DNA of 64,000 nucleotides from Brevibacillus porteri (GCF_003013475.1 NZ_PXZO01000003.1:103785-167784), one strand, 5' to 3'. Positions 40,150 to 50,290 are shown, counted from the first letter of the stretch. The notes: generated from the letters alone by a model not told the origin. Numbers and translations: made by a program.

Positions 40150-41214
40150 GTGGATGAACTTCGGCGAAGTCGTCTATTTGCTGCTGCTGTTTGGCTCATC
40201 GCACTTTTGGTCATCGGCAATCTGCTTTGGCTGCTCCGACCAGTCCTTTCACAGTTGTTTTCGCTCATGAAGGAAGTGCTCGTTCCCGTCATATTGGGAC
40301 TCGTTATCGCTTATTTGCTCCATCCGGTCGTGCAATTGCTAGAAAAAAGAAGGGTTCCGCGCTTAATGGCAGTGCTGCTCATATATGGATCATTTGTATT
40401 GGTGATTACCATTGCGATCATTAACGCCATCCCTGTTTTTACGAAACAATTGGTGGAGCTGTCAGACGATATTCCCCGCCTGATGGATTGGTACTATACA
40501 TGGATGAGTGAGTGGGAGGCACGAAAGTATTTCTTGCCGGATAGCATCTCGAAGGGTGTAGACCGGGTGATCATCCAGTCGAATGAGGGGATGTCTCATT
40601 CCGTATCGAAAATCGTGGATAATGCTCGTCATTCGATGGGAAAGCTGTTTGCTTTTGCTATCGTGCCCTTTATCGCTTTTTACTTTTTGAAGGATATGAA
40701 GCAATTGCATGAGACGGGGATGTCGATTGTTCCAAAGGCTTACCGGAAGCAAGTACTGATCGTCCTTCGGGATATTAATGAATCCTTGGGCAAATACATA
40801 CATGGACAAATGATTGTCGCCCTGATCGTAGGTGTTTTCGCATATCTGGGCTACTGGTGGATCGGCATGCCGTATCCTTTTGTACTGGCTGCATTTGTAT
40901 GTCTCACCAACATCATTCCGTACATCGGACCATTGATTGGGGCGGCCCCGGCAGTTGTGATCGCCATTACGATTTCAACCAAGACACTACTATTCGTTCT
41001 CGTTGTCAATCTCATCATTCAAATCGTGGAAGGGAATATTTTGTCCCCGAACATCGTTGGTCGTTCTTTGCATTTGCACCCGCTTCTCATTATCTTGGCC
41101 CTGCTAGTAGGGGAGACTGTAGGGGGCATCATCGGGCTAATCGTTGCTGTCCCGATTCTTGCCGTTTGCAAAGTGATCGTCAGCCGAATCGCTGTCATGA
41201 TGCATGAAAGTTGA
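40150..41214 (+). CDS. AI-2E family transporter (YrrI-like)
   Basis: A 354-residue membrane protein with two N-terminal helices, a middle soluble segment, and five or six C-terminal helices including CLTNIIPYIGPLIGAAP, the family signature. Members export autoinducer-2 or act as Na+/H+ antiporters; the substrate here is unknown. GTG 40150 has GAGAGGAG nine bases upstream; an ATG at 40120 is less likely. In B. subtilis yrrI also precedes alaS. Confidence 0.88.
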   Translation: MDELRRSRLFAAAVWLIALLVIGNLLWLLRPVLSQLFSLMKEVLVPVILGLVIAYLLHPVVQLLEKRRVPRLMAVLLIYGSFVLVITIAIINAIPVFTKQLVELSDDIPRLMDWYYTWMSEWEARKYFLPDSISKGVDRVIIQSNEGMSHSVSKIVDNARHSMGKLFAFAIVPFIAFYFLKDMKQLHETGMSIVPKAYRKQVLIVLRDINESLGKYIHGQMIVALIVGVFAYLGYWWIGMPYPFVLAAFVCLTNIIPYIGPLIGAAPAVVIAITISTKTLLFVLVVNLIIQIVEGNILSPNIVGRSLHLHPLLIILALLVGETVGGIIGLIVAVPILAVCKVIVSRIAVMMHES

Positions 41215-41240
41215 CAGTGATCAGGTAAAATATTTATAAT
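41211..41240 (+). promoter_or_regulatory. Sigma-A promoter of the alaS leader
   Basis: TTGACA (41211-41216) overlaps the stop codon of the AI-2E gene, and TATAAT (41235-41240) lies 18 bp on. Confidence 0.85.
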
Positions 41241-41246
41241 ATGGAC

Positions 41247-41510
41247 AAAGTGATTTATGTGAAATCAATGAGGGAACGAGTATGTTGCAGACCTTTTACA
41301 GAGAGGGCGCTCCATGGTTGAGAGGGCGACCAAAAGAAGAGCAGCAGAAGGCTACTCCTAAGACCGGGCAAAACCCGGCGGCTTGGCACCGTTAGACGCC
41401 ACTTAAGCGACAGGCCTTGGCTCAGATACGTGTAGCGAGCCTGTAAGCAGGGTGGTACCGCGAGAAAATCAGTTCTCGTCCCTGAGGGGATGGGGGCTTT
41501 TTTTATTTTT
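41247..41510 (+). promoter_or_regulatory. T-box riboswitch upstream of alaS
   Basis: The T-box bulge AGGGTGGTACCGCG is at 41449-41462. AGTA (41279-41282), AGAGAGGGCG and the specifier region AGAAGGCTACTCCTAAGA belong to stem I; GCT (41351-41353), an Ala codon followed by A, is the likely specifier. GTCCC / GGGGA and a T run (to about 41510) form the terminator. Uncharged tRNA-Ala would relieve termination. Confidence 0.92.
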
Positions 41511-41527
41511 AGATGAGGAGAATGTAG

Positions 41528-44176
41528 ATGAAGAAACTGACAGGCAATCAAATCCGCCAGATGTTCCTCGACTTTTTTGTAGAAAAAGGACATCGCATTG
41601 AGCCTAGCGCTCCATTGGTTCCAATCGACGATCCTTCCCTTCTGTGGATCAACAGCGGTGTAGCGACTCTCAAGAAATATTTTGACGGCCGAATCATCCC
41701 GGACAACCCGCGCATCACGAACTCACAAAAGTCTATTCGTACCAACGATATTGAAAATGTGGGACGTACTGCTCGCCACCATACCTTTTTTGAAATGCTG
41801 GGTAACTTCTCTATTGGTGAGTACTTCAAGGAAGAAGCGATTGAATGGGCATGGGAGTTTTTGACGAGCCCAAAATGGATGAGCTTTGATCCAGAATTGC
41901 TTTCCGTTACCATTCACCCAGAGGACGAAGAAGCATTTGAGCTGTGGAGCAAGAAAATCGGTGTTCCAGAAGAGCGAATCATCCGACTGGAGGGCAACTT
42001 CTGGGATATCGGAGAAGGCCCGAGCGGACCGAACACGGAGATTTTCTATGACCGTGGAGAAGCATTTGGAAACGACCCAAGCGACCCTGAGCTGTACCCA
42101 GGTGGGGAGAATGAGCGTTACCTGGAAGTATGGAACCTGGTATTCTCCCAGTTCAACCACAATCCAGACGGTACCTACACGCCGCTGCCTAAGAAAAACA
42201 TTGATACGGGGATGGGTCTTGAGCGCATGGCGTCTGTCATCCAAGGCGTAGACAACAACTTTGAGACAGACTTGCTGTTCCCGCTGATCGAAAAGACCAC
42301 GGAAATCTCCGGTGTGAAATATAAAACAAGCCCTGAGATGGATGTAGCCTTGAAGGTAATCGCTGACCATGCACGTACGGTTGTCTTTGCGATCGGTGAC
42401 GGGGCGCTTCCATCCAATGAAGGACGTGGCTACGTCATTCGCCGTCTGCTTCGCCGTGCCGTACGTATGGGGAAAAAGCTGGGCGTAGAGAAGCCATTCC
42501 TGTACAGCTTGACTGAGACAGTAGGCACGATGATGGGCGAATTCTACCCAGAGGTTGTCCAAAAGCGTACGTTTATCGAAAAAGTGATTCGTGCCGAGGA
42601 AGAGCGTTTCCACGAGACATTGAACGACGGTCTGGCGATCCTGTCTGACATGGTGAAGGCAGCAAAAGAAAGCGGAAAGACACAACTGTCTGGTCAAGAT
42701 GTGTTCAAAATGTACGATACGTATGGATTCCCTGTTGATTTGACAGAAGACTTTGCAGACGAGCAAGGGCTGACTGTCGATCGCGATGGCTTTGATCAAG
42801 CGATGGAAGAACAGCGTGAGCGTGCACGTGCAGCACGTCAAGATGTAGACAGCATGCAAATCCAAGGTGGTCCATTGTCTGATTTGACGGTTACGAGCCA
42901 ATTTGTTGGTTATACTGAATTGGTAGCAACAGGTAAAGTTGAAGCGATTATTTTGGATAACCAGCTGGTAGAAGAAGCAGAAGAAGGTCAAACCGTACAA
43001 CTCGTTCTGAGCCAAACTCCTTTCTATGCAGAAAGCGGCGGTCAGATCAATGACGAAGGTTTCCTGATTTCTGATATCGTGAAAGCACGTGTGACAGATG
43101 TACAAAAAGGACCAATGGGTCAAAATGTACATTCCGTCATCGTCGAAGCAGGTACCCTGCGCAAAGGCGATGAGGTTCGCGCGGAAGTGAACCGTGAAGC
43201 ACGTCTGGCTATCACACAAAACCATACAGCGACTCACTTGCTGCATCAAGCACTCAAGGATGTCTTGGGAACGCATGTCAATCAGGCAGGTTCCTTGGTA
43301 GCACCAGAGCGTCTCCGTTTTGACTTCACGCACATTAGCTCCATTACTCCAGAAGAGCTGGAGCGTATCGAAGCGATCGTGAATGAAAAAGTGTGGGCAA
43401 ACCTGAGTGTCGAGATCTCCAACAAATCATTGGCTGAGGCAAAAGCGATGGGCGCGATGGCGTTGTTCGGTGAAAAATACGGCGACGTTGTACGCGTTGT
43501 AAAAGTGGGCGAATACAGCTTGGAGCTGTGCGGTGGATGTCATGTGAACAATACCGCAGAAATCGGTCTGTTCAAGCTGGTTAGCGAGAGCGGTATCGGC
43601 GCAGGTACACGCCGGATCGAAGCAGTAACAGGACGCGGCGCTTATCAGTTCTTGAACCAGCAGTTCACTACACTCAAAGAAGTGGCGCAAGCACTCAAAG
43701 CACCAGTACTGGCAGAAGCACCTGCACGTGTAGAAGGTCTGCAACAACAATTGAAAGAAGTACAGCGCGAAAACGAGTCCCTGCGTGCAAAACTGGGGAA
43801 CATCGAGGCAGCGTCGTTGACGGATAAACTCCAACAAGTAGACGGCATGAATGTACTCGCTGCACGTGTTTCCGCTGTCGATATGGACAACCTGCGCGGC
43901 ATGGTAGATGAGCTGAAAAACAAACTCGGCTCCGCTGTCATTGTGTTGGGTGCAGTCGATGGCGACAAGGTGAACCTCGTTGCAGGTGTAACCAAAGATC
44001 TCATGGATCAAGGCATTCACGCTGGTAAGATCATCAAGGAAGTCGCAACTCGTTGCGGTGGCGGCGGTGGTGGACGTCCTGATATGGCACAAGCCGGCGG
44101 TAAGGACCCATCCAAGCTGCAAGAAGCACTGGATGCAGTGGTTGACTTCGTGAAGAGTCAAGCAGTAGGGAAATAG
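41528..44176 (+). CDS. alaS: Alanyl-tRNA synthetase
   Basis: Charges tRNA-Ala and edits mischarged Ser and Gly. The 882-residue protein has the class II catalytic core ([24 protein letters not shown]), the editing domain with [11 protein letters not shown] and CGGCHV, and the C-terminal domain with [21 protein letters not shown] precedes ATG. The following genes ireB-ruvX-DUF1292 keep the conserved Firmicute order. Confidence 0.98.
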   Translation: MKKLTGNQIRQMFLDFFVEKGHRIEPSAPLVPIDDPSLLWINSGVATLKKYFDGRIIPDNPRITNSQKSIRTNDIENVGRTARHHTFFEMLGNFSIGEYFKEEAIEWAWEFLTSPKWMSFDPELLSVTIHPEDEEAFELWSKKIGVPEERIIRLEGNFWDIGEGPSGPNTEIFYDRGEAFGNDPSDPELYPGGENERYLEVWNLVFSQFNHNPDGTYTPLPKKNIDTGMGLERMASVIQGVDNNFETDLLFPLIEKTTEISGVKYKTSPEMDVALKVIADHARTVVFAIGDGALPSNEGRGYVIRRLLRRAVRMGKKLGVEKPFLYSLTETVGTMMGEFYPEVVQKRTFIEKVIRAEEERFHETLNDGLAILSDMVKAAKESGKTQLSGQDVFKMYDTYGFPVDLTEDFADEQGLTVDRDGFDQAMEEQRERARAARQDVDSMQIQGGPLSDLTVTSQFVGYTELVATGKVEAIILDNQLVEEAEEGQTVQLVLSQTPFYAESGGQINDEGFLISDIVKARVTDVQKGPMGQNVHSVIVEAGTLRKGDEVRAEVNREARLAITQNHTATHLLHQALKDVLGTHVNQAGSLVAPERLRFDFTHISSITPEELERIEAIVNEKVWANLSVEISNKSLAEAKAMGAMALFGEKYGDVVRVVKVGEYSLELCGGCHVNNTAEIGLFKLVSESGIGAGTRRIEAVTGRGAYQFLNQQFTTLKEVAQALKAPVLAEAPARVEGLQQQLKEVQRENESLRAKLGNIEAASLTDKLQQVDGMNVLAARVSAVDMDNLRGMVDELKNKLGSAVIVLGAVDGDKVNLVAGVTKDLMDQGIHAGKIIKEVATRCGGGGGGRPDMAQAGGKDPSKLQEALDAVVDFVKSQAVGK

Positions 44177-44286
44177 TGCGATTGCACGAGAAATTTGTAT
44201 AATCGACAGGAGTAAACGAAATCCGAGTCGAATACAAAAAAGAGTATGAAACTAAAAGAGTCTCAAAGGAAATCGAGGTGTTGATT

Positions 44287-44547
44287 GTGAGTTCGTTGGA
44301 TAATACCATGAAATTCACGGTGCCCAAGGAAGCGAATGCGGCGGATGTGCAAGAAACATTGACAGAGGTGTACAAAGCCCTGCAGGAAAAAGGATACAAC
44401 CCGATCACCCAGATCGTCGGTTACTTGCTTTCTGGCGACCCGGCGTTTATCCCACGCCACAACAACGCGCGGAGCCTGATCGGCAAATTGGAACGGGACA
44501 AAATCATAGAAGAGTTGGTGACCGTTTACTTGTCAGAGCGCAAGTAG
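44287..44547 (+). CDS. IreB family regulatory phosphoprotein (UPF0297, YrzL)
   Basis: An 86-residue protein with SSLDNTMKF at the start and the invariant [20 protein letters not shown]. In enterococci IreB is phosphorylated by the kinase IreK on N-terminal Thr residues and lowers cephalosporin resistance. GTG 44287 matches the family start and is nine bases after CGAGG. Confidence 0.92.
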   Translation: MSSLDNTMKFTVPKEANAADVQETLTEVYKALQEKGYNPITQIVGYLLSGDPAFIPRHNNARSLIGKLERDKIIEELVTVYLSERK

Positions 44548-44556
44548 ACCTTAACG

Positions 44557-44973
44557 ATGACACGATTGATGGGGTTGGATGTAGGCGACAAGACGATTGG
44601 AGTGGCTGTCAGCGATGAGCTGGGATGGACTGCGCAAGGAGTAGAGACCATCAAGCGACAATCCAAGGAAAAGGATTTTGCTCGCCTGAGCGAATTAGTT
44701 TCGCAGTATCAAATTGGGGCTTTCGTTGTTGGTTTGCCCAAAAACATGAACGGAACCATTGGCCCGCGTGCTGAAATGTGTCAAGCATTTGGCAAGCTTT
44801 TGGAGGAACGCACGTCTCTTCCTGTCCACATGTGGGACGAACGCTTGACGACAATGGCGGCAGAGCGTATGCTGATCTCTGCTGATGTCAGCCGTCAAAA
44901 GCGAAAGACAGTGATAGATAAAATGGCGGCCACTTTAATCCTCCAAGGATATTTGGACGCGAAATCGAGGTGA
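44557..44973 (+). CDS. ruvX: Holliday junction resolvase-like / pre-16S rRNA nuclease YqgF
   Basis: A 138-residue RNase H-fold protein with [15 protein letters not shown] and [15 protein letters not shown], a C-terminal [13 protein letters not shown] and DKMAATLIL. YqgF processes the 5' end of 16S rRNA in E. coli. The ribosome site is weak; coupling to ireB (9-bp gap) is likely. Confidence 0.93.
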   Translation: MTRLMGLDVGDKTIGVAVSDELGWTAQGVETIKRQSKEKDFARLSELVSQYQIGAFVVGLPKNMNGTIGPRAEMCQAFGKLLEERTSLPVHMWDERLTTMAAERMLISADVSRQKRKTVIDKMAATLILQGYLDAKSR

Positions 44974-44978
44974 CCACA

Positions 44979-45269
44979 ATGAGTGAAGAGATGATGGAAG
45001 AGTTCGAAGTGGGCGATGTGATCGCGCTGACGGAAGAAGGTACCGAGGAACCGCGAGATTTTCGTATCATGTACATTTTTGACATTGAAGACCGCAGCTA
45101 TTTGGTGCTCGTACCAGTAGATCAGGAAGAGGAAGAAGAGTACGAGGTTCACTTCCTGCGTTATGATGGTACAGACATGCTCATGCCAATCGAAGATGAT
45201 GAAGAGTGGGAGCAAGTAGAAGCTACCTTCGAAACGTTGATTGCCGATTTGGAGAAAGACGGTATTTAA
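44979..45269 (+). CDS. DUF1292 family protein (YrzB)
   Basis: A 96-residue very acidic protein with the family core FRIMYIFDIEDRSYLVLVPV followed by a Glu cluster. No function is established. ATG 44979 has GAGGTG six bases upstream; the in-frame GTG 44970 overlaps the ruvX stop and is less likely. Confidence 0.88.
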   Translation: MSEEMMEEFEVGDVIALTEEGTEEPRDFRIMYIFDIEDRSYLVLVPVDQEEEEEYEVHFLRYDGTDMLMPIEDDEEWEQVEATFETLIADLEKDGI

Positions 45270-45282
45270 TAGATTCGTGAGA

Positions 45283-45314
45283 AAAGGGTCCGCAACTGGC
45301 GGGCTCTTTTTTTA
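45283..45314 (+). terminator. Terminator of the alaS operon
   Basis: GGGTCCGC / GCGGGCTC and seven T. Confidence 0.8.
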
Positions 45315-45343
45315 TGACTTTTTTCGCCAAAATCATCCATGAA

Positions 45344-45372
45344 GTGACAGTTGGATAAGCCTCTTGTATAAT
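45344..45372 (+). promoter_or_regulatory. Sigma-A promoter of mltG
   Basis: GTGACA (45344-45349), 17 bp, TATAAT (45367-45372). Confidence 0.7.
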
Positions 45373-45416
45373 GGATGGGATGGAGATAAAGAGACCCTAA
45401 AGGGAGGATTTCTAGC

Positions 45417-46517
45417 TTGAAACCAATGTCAGCGAAGCCTGATTTTAACTCCGGCCGCCCTCTGGCGCATCGACGCAGACGCGGCGGACGAATTGTGATG
45501 TGGCTGGTTGCCTTGTTGTTGTTGATCATTTTGGCTGCGGGGGGAGCAGCGTGGTACGTGTACCAGCAATTACAGCCGGTTGCAGGTGAACAGACGGTGA
45601 AAAACGTGGCGATTCCGTCCGGGTCATCCGTACAAAAAATTGGTCGACTTCTGGAAGAACAAGGTCTGATCCGAAATGCCGATGTATTTAATTACTATGT
45701 GAAGTATAAAGGCGTGGCCCCTGATCTTAAGGCGGGAGAATACCAATTTACGACTGGTCAAGCCATTGATGAGATACTAACCGCTATGGTGGAAGGAAAC
45801 ACGGTGATCAATGCGAACCGATTTACGATCCCAGAAGGCTGGAATGTTGAACAGATCGCAGATCATCTCGATAAAGAAGGCATTGTAGAGAAGGCGGCAT
45901 TCTTAAAAGAAGTAAATGAAGGTGCATTCCCCGACTATCCTTTTGTCGCAGCCATACCGAAGCATGCAGACCGAAAACACCGTCTGGAAGGATATCTGTT
46001 CCCGGAAACGTATGAGGTGGACAAAGATGCTACAGCACATGATGTCGTCTCGCGTATGCTGGCTCAATTCCAAAAGGAATGGAAGCCAGAGTGGACAGAG
46101 CAGTTGAAGCAGCACGATTTAACACTGGATAAGGCGGTTAATCTCGCATCGATCGTTGAGCGTGAAGTAACAGTAGACAAGGAGCGTCCGCTTGTAGCAG
46201 GTGTGTACTATAATCGGATTCGCGATAAGTGGCCGTTGCAGGCTGATGCTACCGTCCAGTTTGTTCTCGGCAAACAACGAGACCGTTTGACCTTCGAGGA
46301 CCTAAAAGTAAAAAGTCCGTACAACACATACACAAATCCTGGATTGCCACCGGGACCGATTGCCAACCCAGGCAGAGCTTCGCTTGCAGCTGTCGTCAAT
46401 CCAGCTAAACACGATTACTTTTTCTACGTGACGAAAAAAGACGGAACGGCCGAGCATTACTTTTCCAAAACACTGCAAGAGCATGAAGCAAATGATAAGA
46501 AAAGCAGGGGAAACTAA
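45417..46517 (+). CDS. mltG: Endolytic murein transglycosylase MltG (YceG-like)
   Basis: Cuts nascent glycan strands at the membrane and sets chain ends. The 366-residue protein has a basic N-terminus, one membrane helix (about residues 28-46) and a YceG domain with IPEGWNVEQIADHL, LEGYLFPETYEV, the catalytic region ASIVEREV, and YNTYTNPGLPPGPIANPG. A GGAGGA site precedes TTG. It corresponds to B. subtilis yrrL. Confidence 0.94.
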   Translation: MKPMSAKPDFNSGRPLAHRRRRGGRIVMWLVALLLLIILAAGGAAWYVYQQLQPVAGEQTVKNVAIPSGSSVQKIGRLLEEQGLIRNADVFNYYVKYKGVAPDLKAGEYQFTTGQAIDEILTAMVEGNTVINANRFTIPEGWNVEQIADHLDKEGIVEKAAFLKEVNEGAFPDYPFVAAIPKHADRKHRLEGYLFPETYEVDKDATAHDVVSRMLAQFQKEWKPEWTEQLKQHDLTLDKAVNLASIVEREVTVDKERPLVAGVYYNRIRDKWPLQADATVQFVLGKQRDRLTFEDLKVKSPYNTYTNPGLPPGPIANPGRASLAAVVNPAKHDYFFYVTKKDGTAEHYFSKTLQEHEANDKKSRGN

Positions 46518-46540
46518 CCAAGTTTCCTCTTTTTTTTTGC
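46505..46540 (+). terminator. Terminator of mltG
   Basis: AGGGGAAACT / AGTTTCCTCT and nine T; the stem begins in the last codons. Confidence 0.85.
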
Positions 46541-46583
46541 ATGCGATCAACAACGCTTGACGTAGCCAAGCTTTCTTAAGGTG

Positions 46584-46592
46584 TGCTATAAT
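46584..46592 (+). promoter_or_regulatory. Extended -10 promoter of trmR
   Basis: TGC followed by TATAAT (46587-46592). TTGACG at 46557 is 24 bp away, too far for a standard -35, so the extended -10 probably matters. Confidence 0.5.
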
Positions 46593-46623
46593 AATTCGGT
46601 TGTAACGAAAGAGGAGTGAAAAC

Positions 46624-47274
46624 ATGATTACCAATCCGGCAATTGACGACTACGTGTCAAGCCTGGTACCCGAGCGTTCTCCGCTGCTCAAGCGAATGGA
46701 GCAGGAGGCGGCAGAGGAAAACATTCCGATTGTGCAGCTCCCGTCCGCTCAAGTCATGCGGATGTTGTTATTGCTGCATCGTCCCAAAGCGATTCTGGAA
46801 GTGGGTACGGCAATTGGCTATTCCACCATTTGGCTTGCAGAAGCTGCGCCGGAAGCGCGAATTGTCACGATGGACATAGATGAAGATCGATTGGCGAGAG
46901 CACGGGAAAATATAAAAGAAGCAGGATGTGCAGATCGTGTGGAAATACTCTCACGTGACGCCACTTTAGGGCTGCCGGAGTCATATCAATTTGACTGCCT
47001 GTTTATCGATGCGGCTAAAGGTCAGTATCGAGTATTCCTCGATTTGTATCTACCGCTTCTCCGCGAAGGCGGTTTGGTAATCAGCGACAATGTCCTGTTC
47101 CGAGGACTGGTGGCGACCCCAGAAGAAGCGGGCAAGCGCCAGCGTCCGATGGTGGACAAGCTGCTTTCTTATAATTCGCATCTGATGGAGCGTCCTGATT
47201 TAGAAACGACATTTATTCCAGTCGGAGACGGGCTGGCCATCAGTATGAAAAAGAGTAAAAACATAGGGTCGTAA
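46624..47274 (+). CDS. trmR: O-methyltransferase, TrmR-like (YrrM)
   Basis: A 216-residue class I methyltransferase with AdoMet motif LEVGTAIGYSTIWLA, the metal-binding FIDAAKGQY and ISDNVLFRG. B. subtilis TrmR methylates 5-hydroxyuridine at the tRNA wobble position. Position before udk matches yrrM; the peptidase U32 genes that supply the 5-hydroxyuridine in B. subtilis (yrrN, yrrO) are absent here. Confidence 0.87.
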   Translation: MITNPAIDDYVSSLVPERSPLLKRMEQEAAEENIPIVQLPSAQVMRMLLLLHRPKAILEVGTAIGYSTIWLAEAAPEARIVTMDIDEDRLARARENIKEAGCADRVEILSRDATLGLPESYQFDCLFIDAAKGQYRVFLDLYLPLLREGGLVISDNVLFRGLVATPEEAGKRQRPMVDKLLSYNSHLMERPDLETTFIPVGDGLAISMKKSKNIGS

Positions 47275-47309
47275 ACGTGTAAAGCATCATGAGGAAGGGG
47301 ACATGAAGC

Positions 47310-47954
47310 ATGGGTAACCCCGTATTGATTGGGGTAGCGGGAGGCAGTGGTTCTGGAAAAACGACTGTAGCAAAGGAGCTGTACCGCCAGTTCCAAAATG
47401 ATAGTGTAACGATGATTGAGCAGGACTCCTACTACAAGGATCAAAGCCATTTGAGCCCAGAAGAGCGGGCGTTGACTAACTACGACCATCCCTTCGCTTT
47501 TGACAACGATTTGTTGCTTGCGCATTTGCAAGAGCTGATGCAAGGAAAGGCGATCCAAAAACCGATCTACGACTTCAAGGAGCATAACCGTAAGCCAGAG
47601 CAGATCCAGGTAGACCCGAAGGATGTCATCATTCTGGAAGGAATGCTGATTCTGGAGGATGAGCGGATTCGTGATTTGATGGATATCAAGGTATTCGTTG
47701 ATACCGATGCGGACGTGCGTATTGTACGCCGAATCGTACGTGACATCGAAGAGCGCGGTCGTTCCCTCGATTCTGTCGTGACACAGTACCTAACCGTCGT
47801 TCGACCGATGCATTTGCAGTTTATTGAGCCGACCAAGCGATATGCAGATGTCATCATGCCAGAGGGCGGCTACAACCGAGTAGCATTGGATCTGTTATCC
47901 ACGAAGATCAGCAATATTTTATTGGAGAAGCAACAGTTCGCCAATCAATCTTAA
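47310..47954 (+). CDS. udk: Uridine kinase
   Basis: Phosphorylates uridine and cytidine in pyrimidine salvage. The 214-residue P-loop kinase has [12 protein letters not shown] near the start, [15 protein letters not shown], and [13 protein letters not shown]. It follows trmR by 35 bp and ends at a terminator. Confidence 0.97.
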   Translation: MGNPVLIGVAGGSGSGKTTVAKELYRQFQNDSVTMIEQDSYYKDQSHLSPEERALTNYDHPFAFDNDLLLAHLQELMQGKAIQKPIYDFKEHNRKPEQIQVDPKDVIILEGMLILEDERIRDLMDIKVFVDTDADVRIVRRIVRDIEERGRSLDSVVTQYLTVVRPMHLQFIEPTKRYADVIMPEGGYNRVALDLLSTKISNILLEKQQFANQS

Positions 47955-47960
47955 ATACCT

Positions 47961-47994
47961 AAAAGTGCACCGTGACATACGGTGTGCTTTTTTC
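47961..47994 (+). terminator. Terminator of udk
   Basis: AAAAGTGCACCGT / ACGGTGTGCTTTTTT. Confidence 0.88.
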
Positions 47995-48060
47995 TTTGAT
48001 CGTTGTTTCTGTCGCGTATATTCCGGCAATACTGGTGAAAAAAGCCAGGGAGGGAATTCG

Positions 48061-49887
48061 ATGCAGCTGGATCGACGAATCAAAAGACGTCACTTTCTTG
48101 TATTGTTGTCCATGTCGTTGTTATGGCTCGGTTTGGTCATGCGATTGTGGTGGATTCAACTCGGATCGCCCCATCGGTTTTCTCGGCATGGCGTTGATTT
48201 GGTAAAGGCAGCAGTAAAGCAAAGACAGCAAAGCATCGTGCTGCATAGCGGGCGTGGCGATATCGTGGATCGAAGTGGGTACGCCTTTACCGGAGAAGAG
48301 CATCTCGCCTTGATTTTGTTCCCATTGGCGCGTGGGAGCCTGCAAGGAACAGATGGCTTGCAGCGATTGGCTCAAATAACAGGAGAATCCAAGGAACGGC
48401 TGTCGGAGACCATGGAAAAGGCAAAAGTACCGCTGCTTATGCGAGAGGAGTCAGGCAAGCTGGTGATGCTCACCGAGCGGCAGGCTGAGGAAATCAATGC
48501 ACTTGCCATCCCAGGAGTTGTGGCATTGGCGGTGACAGAGCGATACCGCGCTGATGAAGTAGCCAAGCATCTGATTGGTTTTATCCATAAAAATCCCGAC
48601 ATGGTGCAGAAGCTGTATCCAGATGAATGGACAAGCGGCAAAATGAATGCCGAGAGCACGCTGGGGGCATCGGGTCTGGAGCGAAGCTTTGACCGGTTTT
48701 TACAGGGAGTAGAGCCGTCTGTCTTGTCCTATTATGTAGATGGGCACGGACAACCGCTCCGAGGGCTGGATATTCGCTATACGAAGCAGTCGAATCAATA
48801 CTATCCGCTTTCATTAACGACTACCTTGGATGCAGCAATCCAGAGAAGTATGGAGGCAGCAGCCGATCAAGTAGGATTAAAAGAGGGCAGTATCGTCGTT
48901 TTGGACGTACAAACAGCCGATGTTCTTGCAGCTGTGAGCCGCCCTACCTATGATCAAACGAATGTTGCAGGAAACATCAGCGACTGGAAGAATCGCGCAT
49001 TCAAACAACTCCCGCCTGGTTCTGTCTATAAAACAGTGGTAGCAGCAGCCGCTTTGGCGGAAGGAATGGTTTCACCAATTGACCGTTTCACATGTACGGG
49101 GGAGTACGGGAAGTACCATTTCTCCTGCTGGAAAAAAGAAGGTCACGGCAGTGTGACGCTGGAAGAAGCGTATGCCCAATCCTGCAATATTGCGATTGCC
49201 CATATCGCCAAGCTGGTGGGCGGAGAAAAGTTGGAGGAATATGCAAAAAAGCTAGGCTTGACCACTCAAGTAGGGCATGTTACCCCTCATCTGTATAAAC
49301 TCAAAAACTTTAAGCAGCTGGATGGCGAAGAGCCGGGGAGAGTCTTTGCAGAGGGTATATCCCGCGACGATGAAGGCATCCTGATTCAAAGCGCCATTGG
49401 TCAGCGGGATGTACGTATTACCCCCTTGCAAGCAGCCAATATGATGGTAACGATTTTGCATGGCGGTCAAAGCTCTCAGGTACGGCTGGTAAAAGAGATC
49501 GCATACCGAAATGGTCAGTCGTTCCACACATTCCCCGAGCAGGAGCTCTCTTTGGACGGGATTGACTACGTCACAGCCAATAAATTGCGAAAAATGATGC
49601 GTAAAGTCGTCACAGAGGGAACGGGACAGATGCTCATGAATGCCGCTTGGCAGGTGGCAGGCAAAAGCGGGACTGCGCAAATCGGGGATGCGAATGGAAA
49701 CAACCATCTGTGGTTTCTCGGGTACGCTCCGCTAGAAGAGCCGCGTTACGCCATTTGTGTCGTGGCAGAAAATCAGCCGAGCTGGGGAAAAAACCAGGCT
49801 ATGGAGCTTTTTCACCGAGCTGTCGCTGGGCTTGCCGATCATACAGCTCAATCTTCCCAACCTCGCGAAGAGTATTTCCGAGGATGA
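48061..49887 (+). CDS. Class B penicillin-binding protein (transpeptidase, PbpI/YrrR-like)
   Basis: A 608-residue membrane-anchored transpeptidase that cross-links peptidoglycan. One N-terminal helix (about residues 13-32), a PBP dimer region with RGDIVDRSG, and a transpeptidase domain with active-site S321-V-Y-K324, S374-C-N and K535-S-G-T. ATG 48061 follows GGGAGG; the longer frame crosses the udk terminator. By position it resembles B. subtilis yrrR, but greA and yrrS are missing. Its last 89 bp overlap the convergent JAMM gene. Confidence 0.92.
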   Translation: MQLDRRIKRRHFLVLLSMSLLWLGLVMRLWWIQLGSPHRFSRHGVDLVKAAVKQRQQSIVLHSGRGDIVDRSGYAFTGEEHLALILFPLARGSLQGTDGLQRLAQITGESKERLSETMEKAKVPLLMREESGKLVMLTERQAEEINALAIPGVVALAVTERYRADEVAKHLIGFIHKNPDMVQKLYPDEWTSGKMNAESTLGASGLERSFDRFLQGVEPSVLSYYVDGHGQPLRGLDIRYTKQSNQYYPLSLTTTLDAAIQRSMEAAADQVGLKEGSIVVLDVQTADVLAAVSRPTYDQTNVAGNISDWKNRAFKQLPPGSVYKTVVAAAALAEGMVSPIDRFTCTGEYGKYHFSCWKKEGHGSVTLEEAYAQSCNIAIAHIAKLVGGEKLEEYAKKLGLTTQVGHVTPHLYKLKNFKQLDGEEPGRVFAEGISRDDEGILIQSAIGQRDVRITPLQAANMMVTILHGGQSSQVRLVKEIAYRNGQSFHTFPEQELSLDGIDYVTANKLRKMMRKVVTEGTGQMLMNAAWQVAGKSGTAQIGDANGNNHLWFLGYAPLEEPRYAICVVAENQPSWGKNQAMELFHRAVAGLADHTAQSSQPREEYFRG

Positions 49888-50290
49888 ATCCTCTTGCGTT
49901 AATTTGATTGTTTTTACCTAGCCCGACGATCAGCATGAGGGGAGAGGAGGACATGTACATGGATTGCGACGCTTTTGCCCAAATGGTTCGCTTATCACCT
50001 TTGCTGGGAGATAGTCGTTTTACCGTATGGCTATGCCAATCACCAATGTATTTCCATTGTCGATGTGTGCTTAATTTGCGGACGAGCTTATTGAGATGCG
50101 TATCATCGAAAAAAATAGAATGTGGCTGGTGAATCGCATTTGGGCCTGGTTCACTTGCATACGTAACGACCCATTTATCCTCACCAAGTGGGTATCCCAT
50201 CATCACCCCTCCTGTTTCCAGCGAGGGTTTTTTTCGTACGGCCTGCTCAATCTGTTTCCACGCTTTTGGTGTGATGTACAGCGTCGTCAT
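49799..50290 (-). CDS. JAMM/MPN (Mov34-type) metalloprotease-domain protein
   Basis: A 163-residue single-domain protein with a complete JAMM motif: E25 in LETGG, H86-S-H88, then seven residues, S96 and D99 (SPSKGD). Bacterial JAMM proteins cut ubiquitin-like or sulfur-carrier tails, or precursors; no E1, E2 or carrier gene is near, so the substrate is unknown. ATG 50290 has AAGGAGGG 10 bp upstream. The 3' end overlaps the PBP gene tail to tail by 89 bp. Confidence 0.87.
   Translation of the reverse strand: MTTLYITPKAWKQIEQAVRKKPSLETGGVMMGYPLGEDKWVVTYASEPGPNAIHQPHSIFFDDTHLNKLVRKLSTHRQWKYIGDWHSHTVKRLSPSKGDKRTIWAKASQSMYMSSSPLMLIVGLGKNNQINARGFILGNTLREVGKIELYDRQAQRQLGEKAP

Noticed and set aside
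41723..43333. A 536-codon open frame antisense to alaS
   Set aside because: It lies wholly inside a strongly conserved synthetase gene, has no ribosome site and a Cys/His/Phe-rich composition typical of antisense shadows.
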